A DNA stretch of 64,000 nt from Neorhizobium sp. NCHU2750 (lineage in GTDB: Bacteria; Pseudomonadota; Alphaproteobacteria; Rhizobiales; Rhizobiaceae), in assembly GCF_003597675.1 (NCBI RefSeq), contig NZ_CP030827.1, positions 3,790,001 to 3,854,000 of the forward strand, read 5' to 3'. A program made the translations under genes and the position numbers. The notes below the pieces were generated by a model. That model was not told where the DNA came from. It ran no database searches and was given only the letters and a program-made list of their open reading frames with translations. Below, piece after piece: positions 26,988 through 36,097 of this stretch (positions are counted from its first letter, which is position 1; the number at the start of each line of letters is the position of its first letter).

Positions 26988-27416
26988 ATGACGGATGAAG
27001 TGCAAAAAGACGATGGAAGTCTGGCCGACGACGGCAATGCCGGCGAGATCGACGTGACGATCTTCGTCTGCACCAATTGCCGCGAGTCAACCAACAGCAC
27101 GGTCCGCCCCGGTGTCGCACTGATAGAGGCATTGAGAGAGGCGGCCGAAGGCAAGCCGCTTGCGATAAAGCCCGTCACCTGCCTTTCCAATTGCGACAAG
27201 GGGCCGAGCGCCGCCTTCAATCGCCGCTCCGGCTGGTCCTATGTGTTCGGCCATCTCTCGACCGAAAATGCCGACGACATCGTCACCGGCGCAATGATGC
27301 TGGCCGCCGACGAACGCGGCCTGCTTCCCCTTCGCAGCCGCCCGACATGCCTGCGCGGCAAGGGCATGACGGCCCGCATCCCCCCCTTCCATCATCACGA
27401 GGACATGCCTGCATGA
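26988..27416 (+). CDS. DUF1636 metal-binding-like protein in the cobalamin operon
   Basis: 142 aa from ATG 26988; an upstream open frame from 26913 would overlap the riboswitch terminator and is not used. DUF1636 proteins have a thioredoxin-like [2Fe-2S]-ferredoxin layout. Here the cysteines are C-T-N-C near residue 27 and T-C-L-S-N-C-D-K-G-P about 40 residues later, plus a C-terminal Cys in R-P-T-C-L. The end is His-rich (F-H-H-H-E-D). The gene overlaps cobW by 4 bp (ATGA). Its position, directly behind a B12 riboswitch and fused in translation to cobW, suggests metal or redox supply for cobalt insertion; this is inference. Confidence 0.82.
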   Translation: MTDEVQKDDGSLADDGNAGEIDVTIFVCTNCRESTNSTVRPGVALIEALREAAEGKPLAIKPVTCLSNCDKGPSAAFNRRSGWSYVFGHLSTENADDIVTGAMMLAADERGLLPLRSRPTCLRGKGMTARIPPFHHHEDMPA

Positions 27417-28462
27417 GCGTCAATTCCGCCCCCAAGTTCGATCGCGTACCCTGCACCGTCGTCACCGGCTTTCTCGGTGCCGGCAAGACCACGCTGATCC
27501 GCAACCTGATCGAAAAGCTCGACGGCAAGCGGCTGGCCATCATCGTCAACGAATTCGGCGATGTCGGCATCGATGGCGAAGTGCTCAAAGGTTGCGGCAT
27601 CGAAAGCTGCCCAGACGATAACATCATCGAGCTCGCAAACGGCTGCATCTGCTGCACGGTCGCAGACGATTTCGTCCCCGCGATCGACCAGATCCTCGCC
27701 CGCGAACCGCGCGTTGATCATATCCTGATCGAAACCTCGGGCCTCGCTCTGCCCAAGCCGCTCGTCCAGGCCTTCCAGTGGCCGGCCGTCAAGGCTCGCG
27801 TCACCGTCGATGGCGTCGTTGCCGTCGTCGATGGCGTGGCGCTGGCCGAAGGCCGTGTTGCCGACGACCATGTGGCGCTCGAAGCCCAGCGCGAGGCAGA
27901 CGGCTCGATCGACCACGACGACCCGGTCGAGGAAGTCTTCGAGGATCAGGTTGCCTGCGCCGACATGATCGTGCTGACCAAGACCGACCTGCTCGATCAG
28001 GCGTCGCTCGCTGCCGCCAAGGGCCGTGTCCAGGCGCATCTGCCGCGCGCGGTGAAGATCGTGCCGGCTGCCAAGGGCGCCGTCGATCCGGGCGTGCTGA
28101 TTGGCCTTGGCCTTGCTGTCGAGGACGATATCGAAAACCGCAAGACCCATCACGACGACGAGGAAGACCACGATCACGACGAATTCGACAGCTTCGTCAT
28201 CGATCTTCCGGCCGTGACTGACGCGGAAGCTCTGGCAGAGCGTATCTCCGCCACGGCGGAAGCGGAAAACGTGCTGCGCATAAAGGGCTTCATCGACGTC
28301 GCGAACAAGCCGATGCGCCTGCAGGTTCAGGCAGTAGGATCGCGCGTGAACCATTATTTCGACCGCGCCTGGGCGCCCGGCGAAATCCGCCAGAGCCGCC
28401 TCGTCGTGATCGGCGAAAAGGGTATTGATCGCGCTGCAATCGAGAAGATGCTGGCGGCCTGA
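27413..28462 (+). CDS. cobW: CobW-type metallochaperone GTPase
   Basis: G3E-family GTPase thought to deliver cobalt to the CobNST chelatase. 349 aa from ATG 27413. P-loop G-F-L-G-A-G-K-T-T (about residue 20), the metal-binding C-I-C-C motif (about residue 80), I-E-T-S-G-L-A-L-P-K-P, L-T-K-T-D guanine specificity, an Asp/His-rich loop (H-H-D-D-E-E-D-H-D-H-D, about 245), and the CobW_C domain ending R-L-V-V-I-G. It is coupled to DUF1636 upstream and is 46 bp from cobN. Confidence 0.96.
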   Translation: MSVNSAPKFDRVPCTVVTGFLGAGKTTLIRNLIEKLDGKRLAIIVNEFGDVGIDGEVLKGCGIESCPDDNIIELANGCICCTVADDFVPAIDQILAREPRVDHILIETSGLALPKPLVQAFQWPAVKARVTVDGVVAVVDGVALAEGRVADDHVALEAQREADGSIDHDDPVEEVFEDQVACADMIVLTKTDLLDQASLAAAKGRVQAHLPRAVKIVPAAKGAVDPGVLIGLGLAVEDDIENRKTHHDDEEDHDHDEFDSFVIDLPAVTDAEALAERISATAEAENVLRIKGFIDVANKPMRLQVQAVGSRVNHYFDRAWAPGEIRQSRLVVIGEKGIDRAAIEKMLAA

Positions 28463-28508
28463 ATCCCGCGCAAGGCAATTCCGGAATTGCGGCAGACAAA
28501 GGAAGAGG

Positions 28509-31500
28509 ATGCATATACTCGCCACCACATCGTCGTCGCTCGACGATCTGATCGAACCGGTAGACCTCAATCAGTCGCCGGCCGATGTGGTGGTGCTGTC
28601 CTTTTCCGGCAGCGACCTGAACGGCGTTGCGGCGGGATGGGGTGAAGGCAGCCTCGCGCTCACCAATCTCTCCGACCTGCACCATCCCATGTCCGTCGAT
28701 CTATGGCTGGACAAGACCGCATCCCATGCGAAGGTCATCCTCGTCCGCATTCTCGGCGGCTACGACCGCTGGGCCTATGGCGTGGACGAGCTTTCCCGCC
28801 TCGCAAGGCGCCGCAAGATAGCGCTCGCACTTCTACCGGGCGAATGCAGCATTCGCGATGAGCGCTTGGCCAGCGCGTCGACAATGTCTGATGAGACGCT
28901 GGCCGGCATCCTTGCCTGCTTCCGGGAGGGCGGGCCGGACAATATGCGGCTTCTGGCCCGACGGCTCTCGGCTCTGGCTGATGGCAGCACGGGCACGCTG
29001 CCCGCGGCACTGCCGATGCCGAAGGCGGGCTTCTACAAGCCGGGGCACGGCATTGCCGACGAAGAGGAGCTTCTGGCAGACCTCGCGGCGGCAGCGCCGC
29101 GCCTGCCGATCCTGTTCTATCGCTCCATGCTGCTTGCCAACGACGCCGCCCCGATCGACGCCCTGTTTGCAGCGCTTGGGGCACGCGGCTTCGCGCCGGT
29201 GCCGGTCTTTGTCAGCGGGCTGAAGGATCAGGAGGCAATCTCCTTTGTCGAGGCAACGATCGCAAGGCTCGGCGCCGCAGCGATCCTGACCACCACCGCC
29301 TTCGCCAGCGGTACAGATGCCAATAGCGACACGCTTTTCGATCGCACCGGCATTCCCGTCTTCCAGATCGTCGTCGCCACGACGCGGCGGGACGGCTGGG
29401 CCGAAGGAAGGCGCGGCTTGAACCCGGCCGATCTCGCCATGCATGTCGTGCTGCCGGAACTCGATGGCCGCATTCTCGCCGGCGCTATCTCTTTCAAGCA
29501 GGGCGACAATTCCGCCGCCCTCTTCAACCAACCAGAACCCGACCGGGTGGAGCAGGTGGCGGATCGCATCGCCTCTTTCCTGCGGATGAAGATGGCGGCA
29601 CCGGCAGAACGCCGGGTCGTCATCATGATGCCGGACTATCCGAGCACACCGGGCCGTACCGGCTACGCCGTGGGGCTAGACGTACCGCAAAGCGTGCTGT
29701 CCATGCTGCACGAACTCTCGCAGGCCGGCTATTCGGTTTTGGATATGCCGGCGACGCCGAAAGATCTGCTGGACCGTCTTGGCCGGCAGACGGGTGCTCT
29801 GCCGGTCGAGGAATACATTCCCGCCCCCGGCACCGAGGCGGCCTGGGGTTCAGCGCGGGATGATGGCGACATAGAAGACGGTGCCTGGCGTTTTCGCGCC
29901 GCGCAATTCGGCAACATTACCGTGGCGCTGGCGCCGGATCGCGGTCGCAATGCCGACCGCCGTGCCGACTACCACAGCCCCGACCTGCCGCCCCGCCATG
30001 CACTCGTAGCCTTTGGTCAATGGATGCGCCACCGGCTCGATACCCATGCCATCGTCCATGTCGGAGCTCACGGCACGCTGGAATGGCTGCCGGGCAAGAC
30101 AGTCGCCCTGTCGAAAGATTGCTTCCCGGAACTGATCACCGGCAGCCTGCCGGTCATCTATCCCTTCATCGTCTCCAATCCCGGCGAGGCAGCGGTGGCC
30201 AAACGGCGGATTTCCGCCATAACCATCGGCCATCTGCCGCCGGTCCTCACCGGTGCCGGCCTTTCCAACGACGAGAAGAAACTGGAACTGCTGGTCGACG
30301 AATATGCCCAGGCCGACGGCCTCGACCGTCGCCGCCGCGACCGGCTGGCAAAGCTGATCGTCGAGGCCGCCCGCGACACGACGATCGCCACCGATGCCGG
30401 CGTATCCCGCAACGACGATCCGGATACGGCACTCGCCCGCATCGATGCCTTTCTCTGCGATCTCAAGGATTTCGCCATCAAGGATGGCCAGCACGTGTTC
30501 GGCACTGTCGCCGAAGGTGACGGGGATCCGCTGCGGATCGCCAGCGCCGCGGCCGAAAGGCAGGCGCTGATCGATGCGCTCGACGGCAAGCACATCCGCC
30601 CCGGCCCGTCCGGCGCGCCGGCACGTGGTCGCCGCGATGTCATGCCGACCGGCCGCAACCTTTATGCTAGCGATCCACGCACCCTGCCGACCCCGACCGC
30701 CTTCGAGCTTGGAAAACGCGCTGCCGACGAGATCCTGCGCCGCTACCTGCAGGATCACGGTGACTGGCCGAAAAGCCTCGTCTTCGATCTCTGGGGCAGC
30801 GCCAGCCTGAGAAGCGGTGGCGAGGAAGTGGCGCAGGTTCTGGCACTGATGGGCGCAAGACCGGTCATGGATACGGCCACAGGCCGCGTGACCGGCATCG
30901 AGGTTCTTCCGCCGGCGCAGCTCGGCCGCCCTCGAGTAGACGTGACGCTGCGCATTTCCGGCCTGTTCCGCGACATGTTTCCGGCCTTGATCGCACTTCT
31001 CGACGCCGCCATGCGGGCGATTGCCGCCCGCGAGGAAGCACCGGGAGACAATCCGCTTTCGGAAGCCGCACAGGCAGCCGGTTCCGTCCCGCCGCGCATC
31101 TTCGGTTCGGCACCGGGCACTTACGGCTCCGGCATAGAGGAAAAGCTCGCCGACGGCCGTTGGGCCGAGCGCGAGGAGCTTGGCCGCATCTATCTCGATG
31201 CCACGAGCCACGCTTTCGGTGGCGCCGATGGAGAGGCAAGCCACGTCCCAGGCGAATTTGCCGGGCGCGTCGGCAATGCCGACCTCCTCGTCCATACAGG
31301 CGACGATCCGGGCCGTGATCTGCTCGATGGATCGGCCGACGTGGCCTTCATCGGTGGGTTTTCGGCAGCGGTCGCGGCCCTCGGCGGCAAGGCGGACGTG
31401 ATCGCGCTCGATACGACCGACCCGGCAAAGCCGAAGGCAAGGTCGATATCGGAAGCCGTCACCCGCGTGGTCCGCGCCCGCGCCGTCAACCCGCGCTTCA

Positions 31501-31805
31501 TCGAAGGCCAGATGCGCCATGGTCCCCGCGGTGCAGCCGAACTGGTCGAGACAGTGGACCGGCTGATCGGCTTTGCTGAAACCACCCATGCCATTCCGCA
31601 GTCGTTGATCGACGCAACCTATGATGCCTATCTGGGTGACGAAACCGTGCGCGATTTCCTGCTGGCGCAAAATCCCGAAGGCGCCCGCTATATGGCGGAG
31701 CGCTTCCGCTCGGCGATGAACCGCGGCCTCTGGCACCCGCGACGCAACGCCGTCGATGCGGAACTGGAAATGCTCGTCCCGTCCCAAAAGGGAGGGGTCG
31801 CATGA
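28509..31805 (+). CDS. cobN: Cobaltochelatase subunit CobN (short form)
   Basis: Large substrate-binding subunit of the ATP-dependent aerobic cobalt chelatase that metallates hydrogenobyrinate a,c-diamide; it works with CobS and CobT, which are not here. ATG 28509 follows AAGGAAG. 1098 aa, whereas classical CobN is about 1270. The shortfall appears mainly between D-G-Q-H-V-F-G and R-P-G-P-S-G-A-P, where Pseudomonas denitrificans-type CobN has well over 100 extra residues. The conserved H-V-G-A-H-G-T-L-E-W-L-P-G-K, P-G-E-A-A-V-A-K-R-R and P-T-G-R-N-L-Y motifs are intact, so it looks functional. It overlaps cobG by 4 bp. Confidence 0.94.
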   Translation: MHILATTSSSLDDLIEPVDLNQSPADVVVLSFSGSDLNGVAAGWGEGSLALTNLSDLHHPMSVDLWLDKTASHAKVILVRILGGYDRWAYGVDELSRLARRRKIALALLPGECSIRDERLASASTMSDETLAGILACFREGGPDNMRLLARRLSALADGSTGTLPAALPMPKAGFYKPGHGIADEEELLADLAAAAPRLPILFYRSMLLANDAAPIDALFAALGARGFAPVPVFVSGLKDQEAISFVEATIARLGAAAILTTTAFASGTDANSDTLFDRTGIPVFQIVVATTRRDGWAEGRRGLNPADLAMHVVLPELDGRILAGAISFKQGDNSAALFNQPEPDRVEQVADRIASFLRMKMAAPAERRVVIMMPDYPSTPGRTGYAVGLDVPQSVLSMLHELSQAGYSVLDMPATPKDLLDRLGRQTGALPVEEYIPAPGTEAAWGSARDDGDIEDGAWRFRAAQFGNITVALAPDRGRNADRRADYHSPDLPPRHALVAFGQWMRHRLDTHAIVHVGAHGTLEWLPGKTVALSKDCFPELITGSLPVIYPFIVSNPGEAAVAKRRISAITIGHLPPVLTGAGLSNDEKKLELLVDEYAQADGLDRRRRDRLAKLIVEAARDTTIATDAGVSRNDDPDTALARIDAFLCDLKDFAIKDGQHVFGTVAEGDGDPLRIASAAAERQALIDALDGKHIRPGPSGAPARGRRDVMPTGRNLYASDPRTLPTPTAFELGKRAADEILRRYLQDHGDWPKSLVFDLWGSASLRSGGEEVAQVLALMGARPVMDTATGRVTGIEVLPPAQLGRPRVDVTLRISGLFRDMFPALIALLDAAMRAIAAREEAPGDNPLSEAAQAAGSVPPRIFGSAPGTYGSGIEEKLADGRWAEREELGRIYLDATSHAFGGADGEASHVPGEFAGRVGNADLLVHTGDDPGRDLLDGSADVAFIGGFSAAVAALGGKADVIALDTTDPAKPKARSISEAVTRVVRARAVNPRFIEGQMRHGPRGAAELVETVDRLIGFAETTHAIPQSLIDATYDAYLGDETVRDFLLAQNPEGARYMAERFRSAMNRGLWHPRRNAVDAELEMLVPSQKGGVA

Positions 31806-33208
31806 CGACGCTCCCGCTCGATCACGACACGCAGGACATGCGGCGCGGCGCCTGCCCCGCCCTTTCCGCGCCGATGATGACCGGCGACGGGCTGCTGGCG
31901 CGCATATCGCTGACCGGGGCGATCACCCCAAAAGAACTTGCCGATATCTGCCGGCTGGCAAAAAGACACGGCAACGGCATGATCGACATTTCAGCCCGTG
32001 GCAATCTCCAGATCCGCGGCCTCAGCGAGACCTCGGCACCACGTCTCGACGCCGATGTGCGGGCGCTGAACCTTCCCCTGCGCGACGGCCTGGCGGTCGA
32101 AGTGCCACCGCTTGCCGGACAGGATGAAAGCGAGATCGCCGACCCTCGGCCACTGGCTGAAGCCATCCGCGACGGCGCCCGCACCATCACCGGACTGGCA
32201 CCGAAAATGGCCGTTGTCGTCGATGGCGGGGGGCGTTTGCGGCTCTCCCATCTGCTGGCGGATATCCGCCTTGTGGCCATCTCGGAAACGGAGTGGCGGC
32301 TCACCCTCGGCGGCACCGAGCAATCCGGTCGTATTTTCAATGTTTTACGTGAAACACTTGTTGTCGACACGGTTCTTGCCCTGCTGAAGCGACTGGCCAG
32401 CCTGGGAAACAAGGCTCGCGGGCGGGATCTGGCGAGAGATATTCCGGTGAGCGAAACGGCGCCCCACACTCAACCGTCATCCTCGGGCTTGTCCCGAGGA
32501 TCTACCGGTGTCGAGGTTTTCGATGCGGATCGGATGCCCGGGACAAGCCCGAGCATGACGGCCCAAAATGCGTCCGCCTCCCCCTTCGATCTCTTCGCGC
32601 TCTCCGATGACCTGCACGCCGTCGGCATCGGCCCCGCATTCGGCCAGGCGAAGTCGGAAAGCCTGATCGCGCTCTGCGACGAGGCTACACGGCTCAAAGT
32701 AAAATCTGCAAAGCAGGCACTCGATCATGCGCTGCTCTTCACCGGCCCCGAAATCGCCTGCCGGAAATTACAGGCCTTTGCCGGAGACTGCGGCTTCATC
32801 ACCTCGGCCAGCGATCCGCGCAGCCATATCGCCGCCTGCCCGGGCCGCCCTGCCTGCAATTCGGCAACGATTGCCACGCATGAGATTGCCGCGGCGGCCG
32901 CAGCCGAGTGTGGCGATCTTATTGACGGCTCGTTCAAGCTTCATGTGACGGGCTGCGCCAAGGGTTGCGCCCATCCTGAACCCGCGGCCCTGACGCTTTG
33001 CGGCACGGCGGATCGTGTTTCCCTGATCGCTGCGGCAAAAGCATCGGGACAACCCTTTGCTTTCGCGCACTTTGCCGATACCAACGCCACACTTCGCCGG
33101 CTTTCCGATCTCGTCAGACGGGAGAGACGGCCGAATGAAAACTCCGCCGACTGCCTCGCCCGGATCGGTTCCGCGCGATTGGCAGCAGCAGCCACGGGAC
33201 GACCATGA
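31802..33208 (+). CDS. cobG: Precorrin-3B synthase
   Basis: Oxygen-dependent monooxygenase of aerobic cobalamin synthesis: precorrin-3A to precorrin-3B. 468 aa, nitrite/sulfite-reductase fold. N-terminal ferredoxin-like half with G-M-I-D-I-S-A-R-G-N-L-Q-I-R-G-L, C-terminal half with the Fe4S4 cysteines C-P-G-R-P-A-C and C-A-K-G-C. Its presence defines the aerobic route. Codons about 225-253 are supplied by a palindromic repeat element inserted in frame between the halves, which lengthens the protein. It overlaps cobN and cobH by 4 bp each. Confidence 0.95.
   Translation: MTTLPLDHDTQDMRRGACPALSAPMMTGDGLLARISLTGAITPKELADICRLAKRHGNGMIDISARGNLQIRGLSETSAPRLDADVRALNLPLRDGLAVEVPPLAGQDESEIADPRPLAEAIRDGARTITGLAPKMAVVVDGGGRLRLSHLLADIRLVAISETEWRLTLGGTEQSGRIFNVLRETLVVDTVLALLKRLASLGNKARGRDLARDIPVSETAPHTQPSSSGLSRGSTGVEVFDADRMPGTSPSMTAQNASASPFDLFALSDDLHAVGIGPAFGQAKSESLIALCDEATRLKVKSAKQALDHALLFTGPEIACRKLQAFAGDCGFITSASDPRSHIAACPGRPACNSATIATHEIAAAAAAECGDLIDGSFKLHVTGCAKGCAHPEPAALTLCGTADRVSLIAAAKASGQPFAFAHFADTNATLRRLSDLVRRERRPNENSADCLARIGSARLAAAATGRP
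32475..32560. repeat. Palindromic repeat element inserted in frame in cobG
   Basis: Imperfect inverted repeat with arms of about 27 nt: 32475-32501 reads CGTCATCCTCGGGCTTGTCC then CGAGGAT, and 32534-32560 is nearly its reverse complement (GGGACAAGCCCGAG-C-ATGACG core). The CGTCAT-CCTCGGGCTTG-CCCGAGGAT core matches a dispersed palindromic repeat common between genes in rhizobia and other alphaproteobacteria. Here it is translated (S-S-S-G-L-S-R-G-S-T ... R-M-P-G-T-S-P-S-M-T) without breaking the frame. Confidence 0.85.
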
Positions 33209-33834
33209 CGAATTACGACTATATCCGCGAAGGCGACGCGATCTACGAAAAATCCTTCGCGATCATCCGTGCGGAAGCCGATCTCTCCGCCTTTACCCCG
33301 GAACAGGCCGATATTGCCGTGCGCATGATCCATGCCTGCGGACTGGTTGAGGCGGCCGAACATTTCCGCTTTTCCAATGATTTCGTCGAGGCCGCGCGCG
33401 GCGCGCTGCGTGCCGGACGGCCGATCTATTGCGACGCCGAAATGGTGGCGCATGGCGTCACCCGCACCCGCCTGCCCGCCGAAAACCAGGTGATCTGCAC
33501 GCTGCGCGATGGCCGCACGGTGGAGCTGGCGAAAACCATCGGCAACACCCGTTCGGCCGCCGCGCTCGATCTCTGGGACGAGATGGAAGGGTCGGTCGTG
33601 GCGATCGGCAATGCGCCGACGGCGCTGTTCCGCCTGCTCGAAATGCTCGATGCCGGGGCGCCGCGCCCAGCCGCCATCATCGGCATGCCTGTTGGCTTCG
33701 TTGGTGCCGCCGAATCGAAGGAGGCGCTGATGGTTTCCCATCACGATATCCCCTATGCCGTGGTGCGTGGCCGCATGGGTGGCTCGGCGATGACGGCTGC
33801 CGCCGTCAACGCGCTGGCGAGGGCGGGCCTGTGA
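33205..33834 (+). CDS. cobH: Precorrin-8X methylmutase
   Basis: Moves the C11 methyl to C12, giving hydrogenobyrinic acid. 209 aa, normal. Seen: Y-D-Y-I-R-E-G-D-A-I-Y-E-K-S-F-A-I-I-R near the N-terminus, the catalytic His in M-I-H-A-C-G (conserved His of the family), A-E-M-V-A-H-G-V-T, N-T-R-S-A-A-A, G-N-A-P-T-A-L, and P-A-A-I-I-G-M-P-V-G-F-V-G-A-A-E-S-K. ATGA overlap with cobG, GTGA overlap with cobI. Confidence 0.97.
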   Translation: MTNYDYIREGDAIYEKSFAIIRAEADLSAFTPEQADIAVRMIHACGLVEAAEHFRFSNDFVEAARGALRAGRPIYCDAEMVAHGVTRTRLPAENQVICTLRDGRTVELAKTIGNTRSAAALDLWDEMEGSVVAIGNAPTALFRLLEMLDAGAPRPAAIIGMPVGFVGAAESKEALMVSHHDIPYAVVRGRMGGSAMTAAAVNALARAGL

Positions 33835-34586
33835 GCGGCGAAATCACGAAGGGCCGGCTTTCCGGCGTCGGCACCGGTCCGGGCGATCCGGAACTGATGA
33901 CGCTGAAGGCGGTGCGCGCCATCGCGGAGGCCGATGTCGTCGCCTTCTTCTGCAAGAAGGGCTCGACCGGCAATGGCCGCGCCATCGTCGAGGCGCATAT
34001 CCGTCCCAACACAATCGAACTGCCGCTGGTCTATCCGGTGACGGTCGAAACCCACAAGGACGAGGCCGACTACAAGAACCCGATCAACGATTTCTTCGAT
34101 CGCTCGGCCGAAGAGATCGCCGCCCATCTCGATGCCGGCCGCAATGTCGCCGTCCTGAGCGAGGGCGACCCGCTCTTCTACGGCTCCTACATGCATCTGC
34201 ATCTGCGGCTGAAGGATCGCTACCAGGCCGACGTCATCGCCGGCGTCACGGCCATGTCCGGCTGCTGGTCGATGACCGGCCTGCCGCTCGTGCAGGGCGA
34301 CGATATCCTGAGCGTTCTCCCCGGCACCCTGCCGGAAGAAAAACTCGCTGAACGGCTCGCAGTTACGGATGGTGCCGTCATTATGAAAGTTGGCCGTAAC
34401 TTGCCGAAGATCCGCCGGGCCCTGGCAGCAGTCGGCAAGCTCTCCGGCGCCCTTTATGTCGAGCGCGGCACGATGGCGAACGGCGCCGCCGAAAGGCTTG
34501 AAACCCGCGACGAAAGCCCTGCCCCCTATTTCTCCATCGTTCTAGTACCCGGCTGGACAACCCGCCCGAACGGAGACGAAGCATGA
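33831..34586 (+). CDS. cobI: Precorrin-2 C20-methyltransferase
   Basis: SAM-dependent methylation of precorrin-2 at C20. 251 aa from GTG 33831, which overlaps the cobH stop (GTGA). Tetrapyrrole methylase fold: G-V-G-T-G-P-G-D-P-E-L-M-T-L-K-A near the N-terminus, L-S-E-G-D-P-L-F-Y-G-S-Y, V-I-A-G-V-T-A-M-S-G and V-I-M-K-V-G-R-N, all CobI-type. Overlaps cobJ by 4 bp. Confidence 0.96.
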   Translation: MSGEITKGRLSGVGTGPGDPELMTLKAVRAIAEADVVAFFCKKGSTGNGRAIVEAHIRPNTIELPLVYPVTVETHKDEADYKNPINDFFDRSAEEIAAHLDAGRNVAVLSEGDPLFYGSYMHLHLRLKDRYQADVIAGVTAMSGCWSMTGLPLVQGDDILSVLPGTLPEEKLAERLAVTDGAVIMKVGRNLPKIRRALAAVGKLSGALYVERGTMANGAAERLETRDESPAPYFSIVLVPGWTTRPNGDEA

Positions 34587-35347
34587 CCGGTTCGCTGACC
34601 GTCGTCGGCCTCGGGCCAGGCAATCCGGACCAGATGACACCCGAGGCGCTTGCTGCAGTTACGGCATCGAGCGACTTTTTCGGCTATTTCCCGTATATCG
34701 ATCGGCTGAACCTGAGGCCTGACCAGCATCGCCATGCCTCCGACAACCGCGAGGAACTGGCCCGCGCCAGGGCTGCACTGGACATGGCGGCCAAAGGCAG
34801 CCGCGTTTGCGTCGTCTCCGGCGGCGATCCGGGCGTGTTTGCCATGGCCGCAGCCGTTTGCGAAGCAATCGACGATGGCCCGGCCGAATGGCGCGAGATC
34901 GAGCTGTCCGTCGTGCCGGGCGTGACCGCCATGCTCGCAGTCGCGGCAAAGGCCGGCGCGCCACTTGGCCATGATTTCTGCGCCATTTCGCTGTCGAACA
35001 ACCTGAAGCCCTGGGCAATCATCGAAAAGCGCCTTGTTGCGGCGGCGACGGCAGGCTTCGTCATGGCCTTCTACAATCCAATCAGCAAGGCAAGGCCGCA
35101 CCAACTCGGCGAGGCCTTCGACATTCTGCGCAACCACCTGCCCGGCAGCGTGCCTGTAATCTTCGGCCGCGCCGCCGGCCGCCCGGATGAGGCGATCCGC
35201 ATCGTGCCGCTGGCGGAGGCTGAGGGCGAGATGGCCGACATGGCCACCTGCGTCATCGTTGGAACGGCGGAAACCCGCCTGATTGAACGCGGCGACAAGC
35301 GGCCGATCGTCTATTCGCCACGCTTCCTTACGGAGACGGCGCGTTGA
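34583..35347 (+). CDS. cobJ: Precorrin-3B C17-methyltransferase
   Basis: Methylates C17 with ring contraction, giving precorrin-4. 254 aa tetrapyrrole methylase: V-V-G-L-G-P-G-N-P-D-Q-M-T-P-E-A, V-S-G-G-D-P-G-V-F-A-M, V-V-P-G-V-T-A-M, and the CobJ-type H-D-F-C-A-I-S-L-S-N-N-L-K-P-W. Last gene of the cobW-to-cobJ run. Its 3' end overlaps cobK tail-to-tail by 37 bp. Confidence 0.96.
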   Translation: MTGSLTVVGLGPGNPDQMTPEALAAVTASSDFFGYFPYIDRLNLRPDQHRHASDNREELARARAALDMAAKGSRVCVVSGGDPGVFAMAAAVCEAIDDGPAEWREIELSVVPGVTAMLAVAAKAGAPLGHDFCAISLSNNLKPWAIIEKRLVAAATAGFVMAFYNPISKARPHQLGEAFDILRNHLPGSVPVIFGRAAGRPDEAIRIVPLAEAEGEMADMATCVIVGTAETRLIERGDKRPIVYSPRFLTETAR

Positions 35348-36078
35348 GCAATCATCCCGGCCAGCTCCTCGACACTTTTGGCCGACGCCACCTCCGGCAG
35401 GCGCGGGCGCTCGATCAGCACGACATCGATGCCGAGCCGCCGCGCCGCGTCGATCTTGCCGACGCTCGCCGTACCGCCACTGTTCTTCGACACGATCAGA
35501 TCGATCGCATGCTTTTCAAGCAGGGCGATCTCGTTCGCCTCAGAAAACGGACCGCGCGCGGTGATATAGGAAATATTGGGCAGATCGAGCGGCGGATCGA
35601 CGGGATCGACGCTACGCACCAGATAATGATGCTGTTTCATCGCCTCGAAAGGCAGGAGCTCCTGCCGTCCGAGCGTCAGGAAAACCCGCCTCGGAGCAAT
35701 ATCGAGGGCCTGGACCGCCGCCGCGATATCGGCAACCTCCCGCCAGCGATCACCCTCCTGCCGCAGCCATTCCGGGCGCCGCAGGGCGACGACGTCCGTA
35801 CCGGTCGCCGCAGCCGCTTCGGCCGCATTGCGCGAAATCCGTGCCGCGAAGGGATGCGTGGCATCGACAAGCAGGTCCACGCCGCGTTCGCAGATGAAAC
35901 GAGCGAGGCCTTCGACGCCGCCGAAGCCGCCGATACGGACCGGCACCGGCTGCACAGCCGGCGCCTTGGTGCGCCCCGCCAGCGACAGCAGGATCTCGTA
36001 GTCGGGATGGACGGAAAGCCGGCCGGCCAGCGCCTTGGCTTCCGCCGTACCGCCCAATATGAGGATGGAGTAGGTCAA
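35311..36078 (-). CDS. cobK: Precorrin-6A reductase
   Basis: NADPH-dependent reduction of precorrin-6A. The frame is open to 36411, but the product starts at TTG 36078, which has a perfect AGGAGG 4 bases upstream and puts the nucleotide-binding strand I-L-I-L-G-G-T-A-E-A-K-A-L-A at residue 5. 255 aa, normal. Also seen: D-A-T-H-P-F-A-A-R-I-S, G-R-Q-E-L and S-K-N-S-G-G. It is inverted relative to its neighbours and only 19 bp from the divergent cobL start. Confidence 0.94.
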   Translation of the reverse strand: MTYSILILGGTAEAKALAGRLSVHPDYEILLSLAGRTKAPAVQPVPVRIGGFGGVEGLARFICERGVDLLVDATHPFAARISRNAAEAAAATGTDVVALRRPEWLRQEGDRWREVADIAAAVQALDIAPRRVFLTLGRQELLPFEAMKQHHYLVRSVDPVDPPLDLPNISYITARGPFSEANEIALLEKHAIDLIVSKNSGGTASVGKIDAARRLGIDVVLIERPRLPEVASAKSVEELAGMIAQRAVSVRKRGE

Positions 36079-36097
36079 ATTGCCTCCTGAATCAGGA

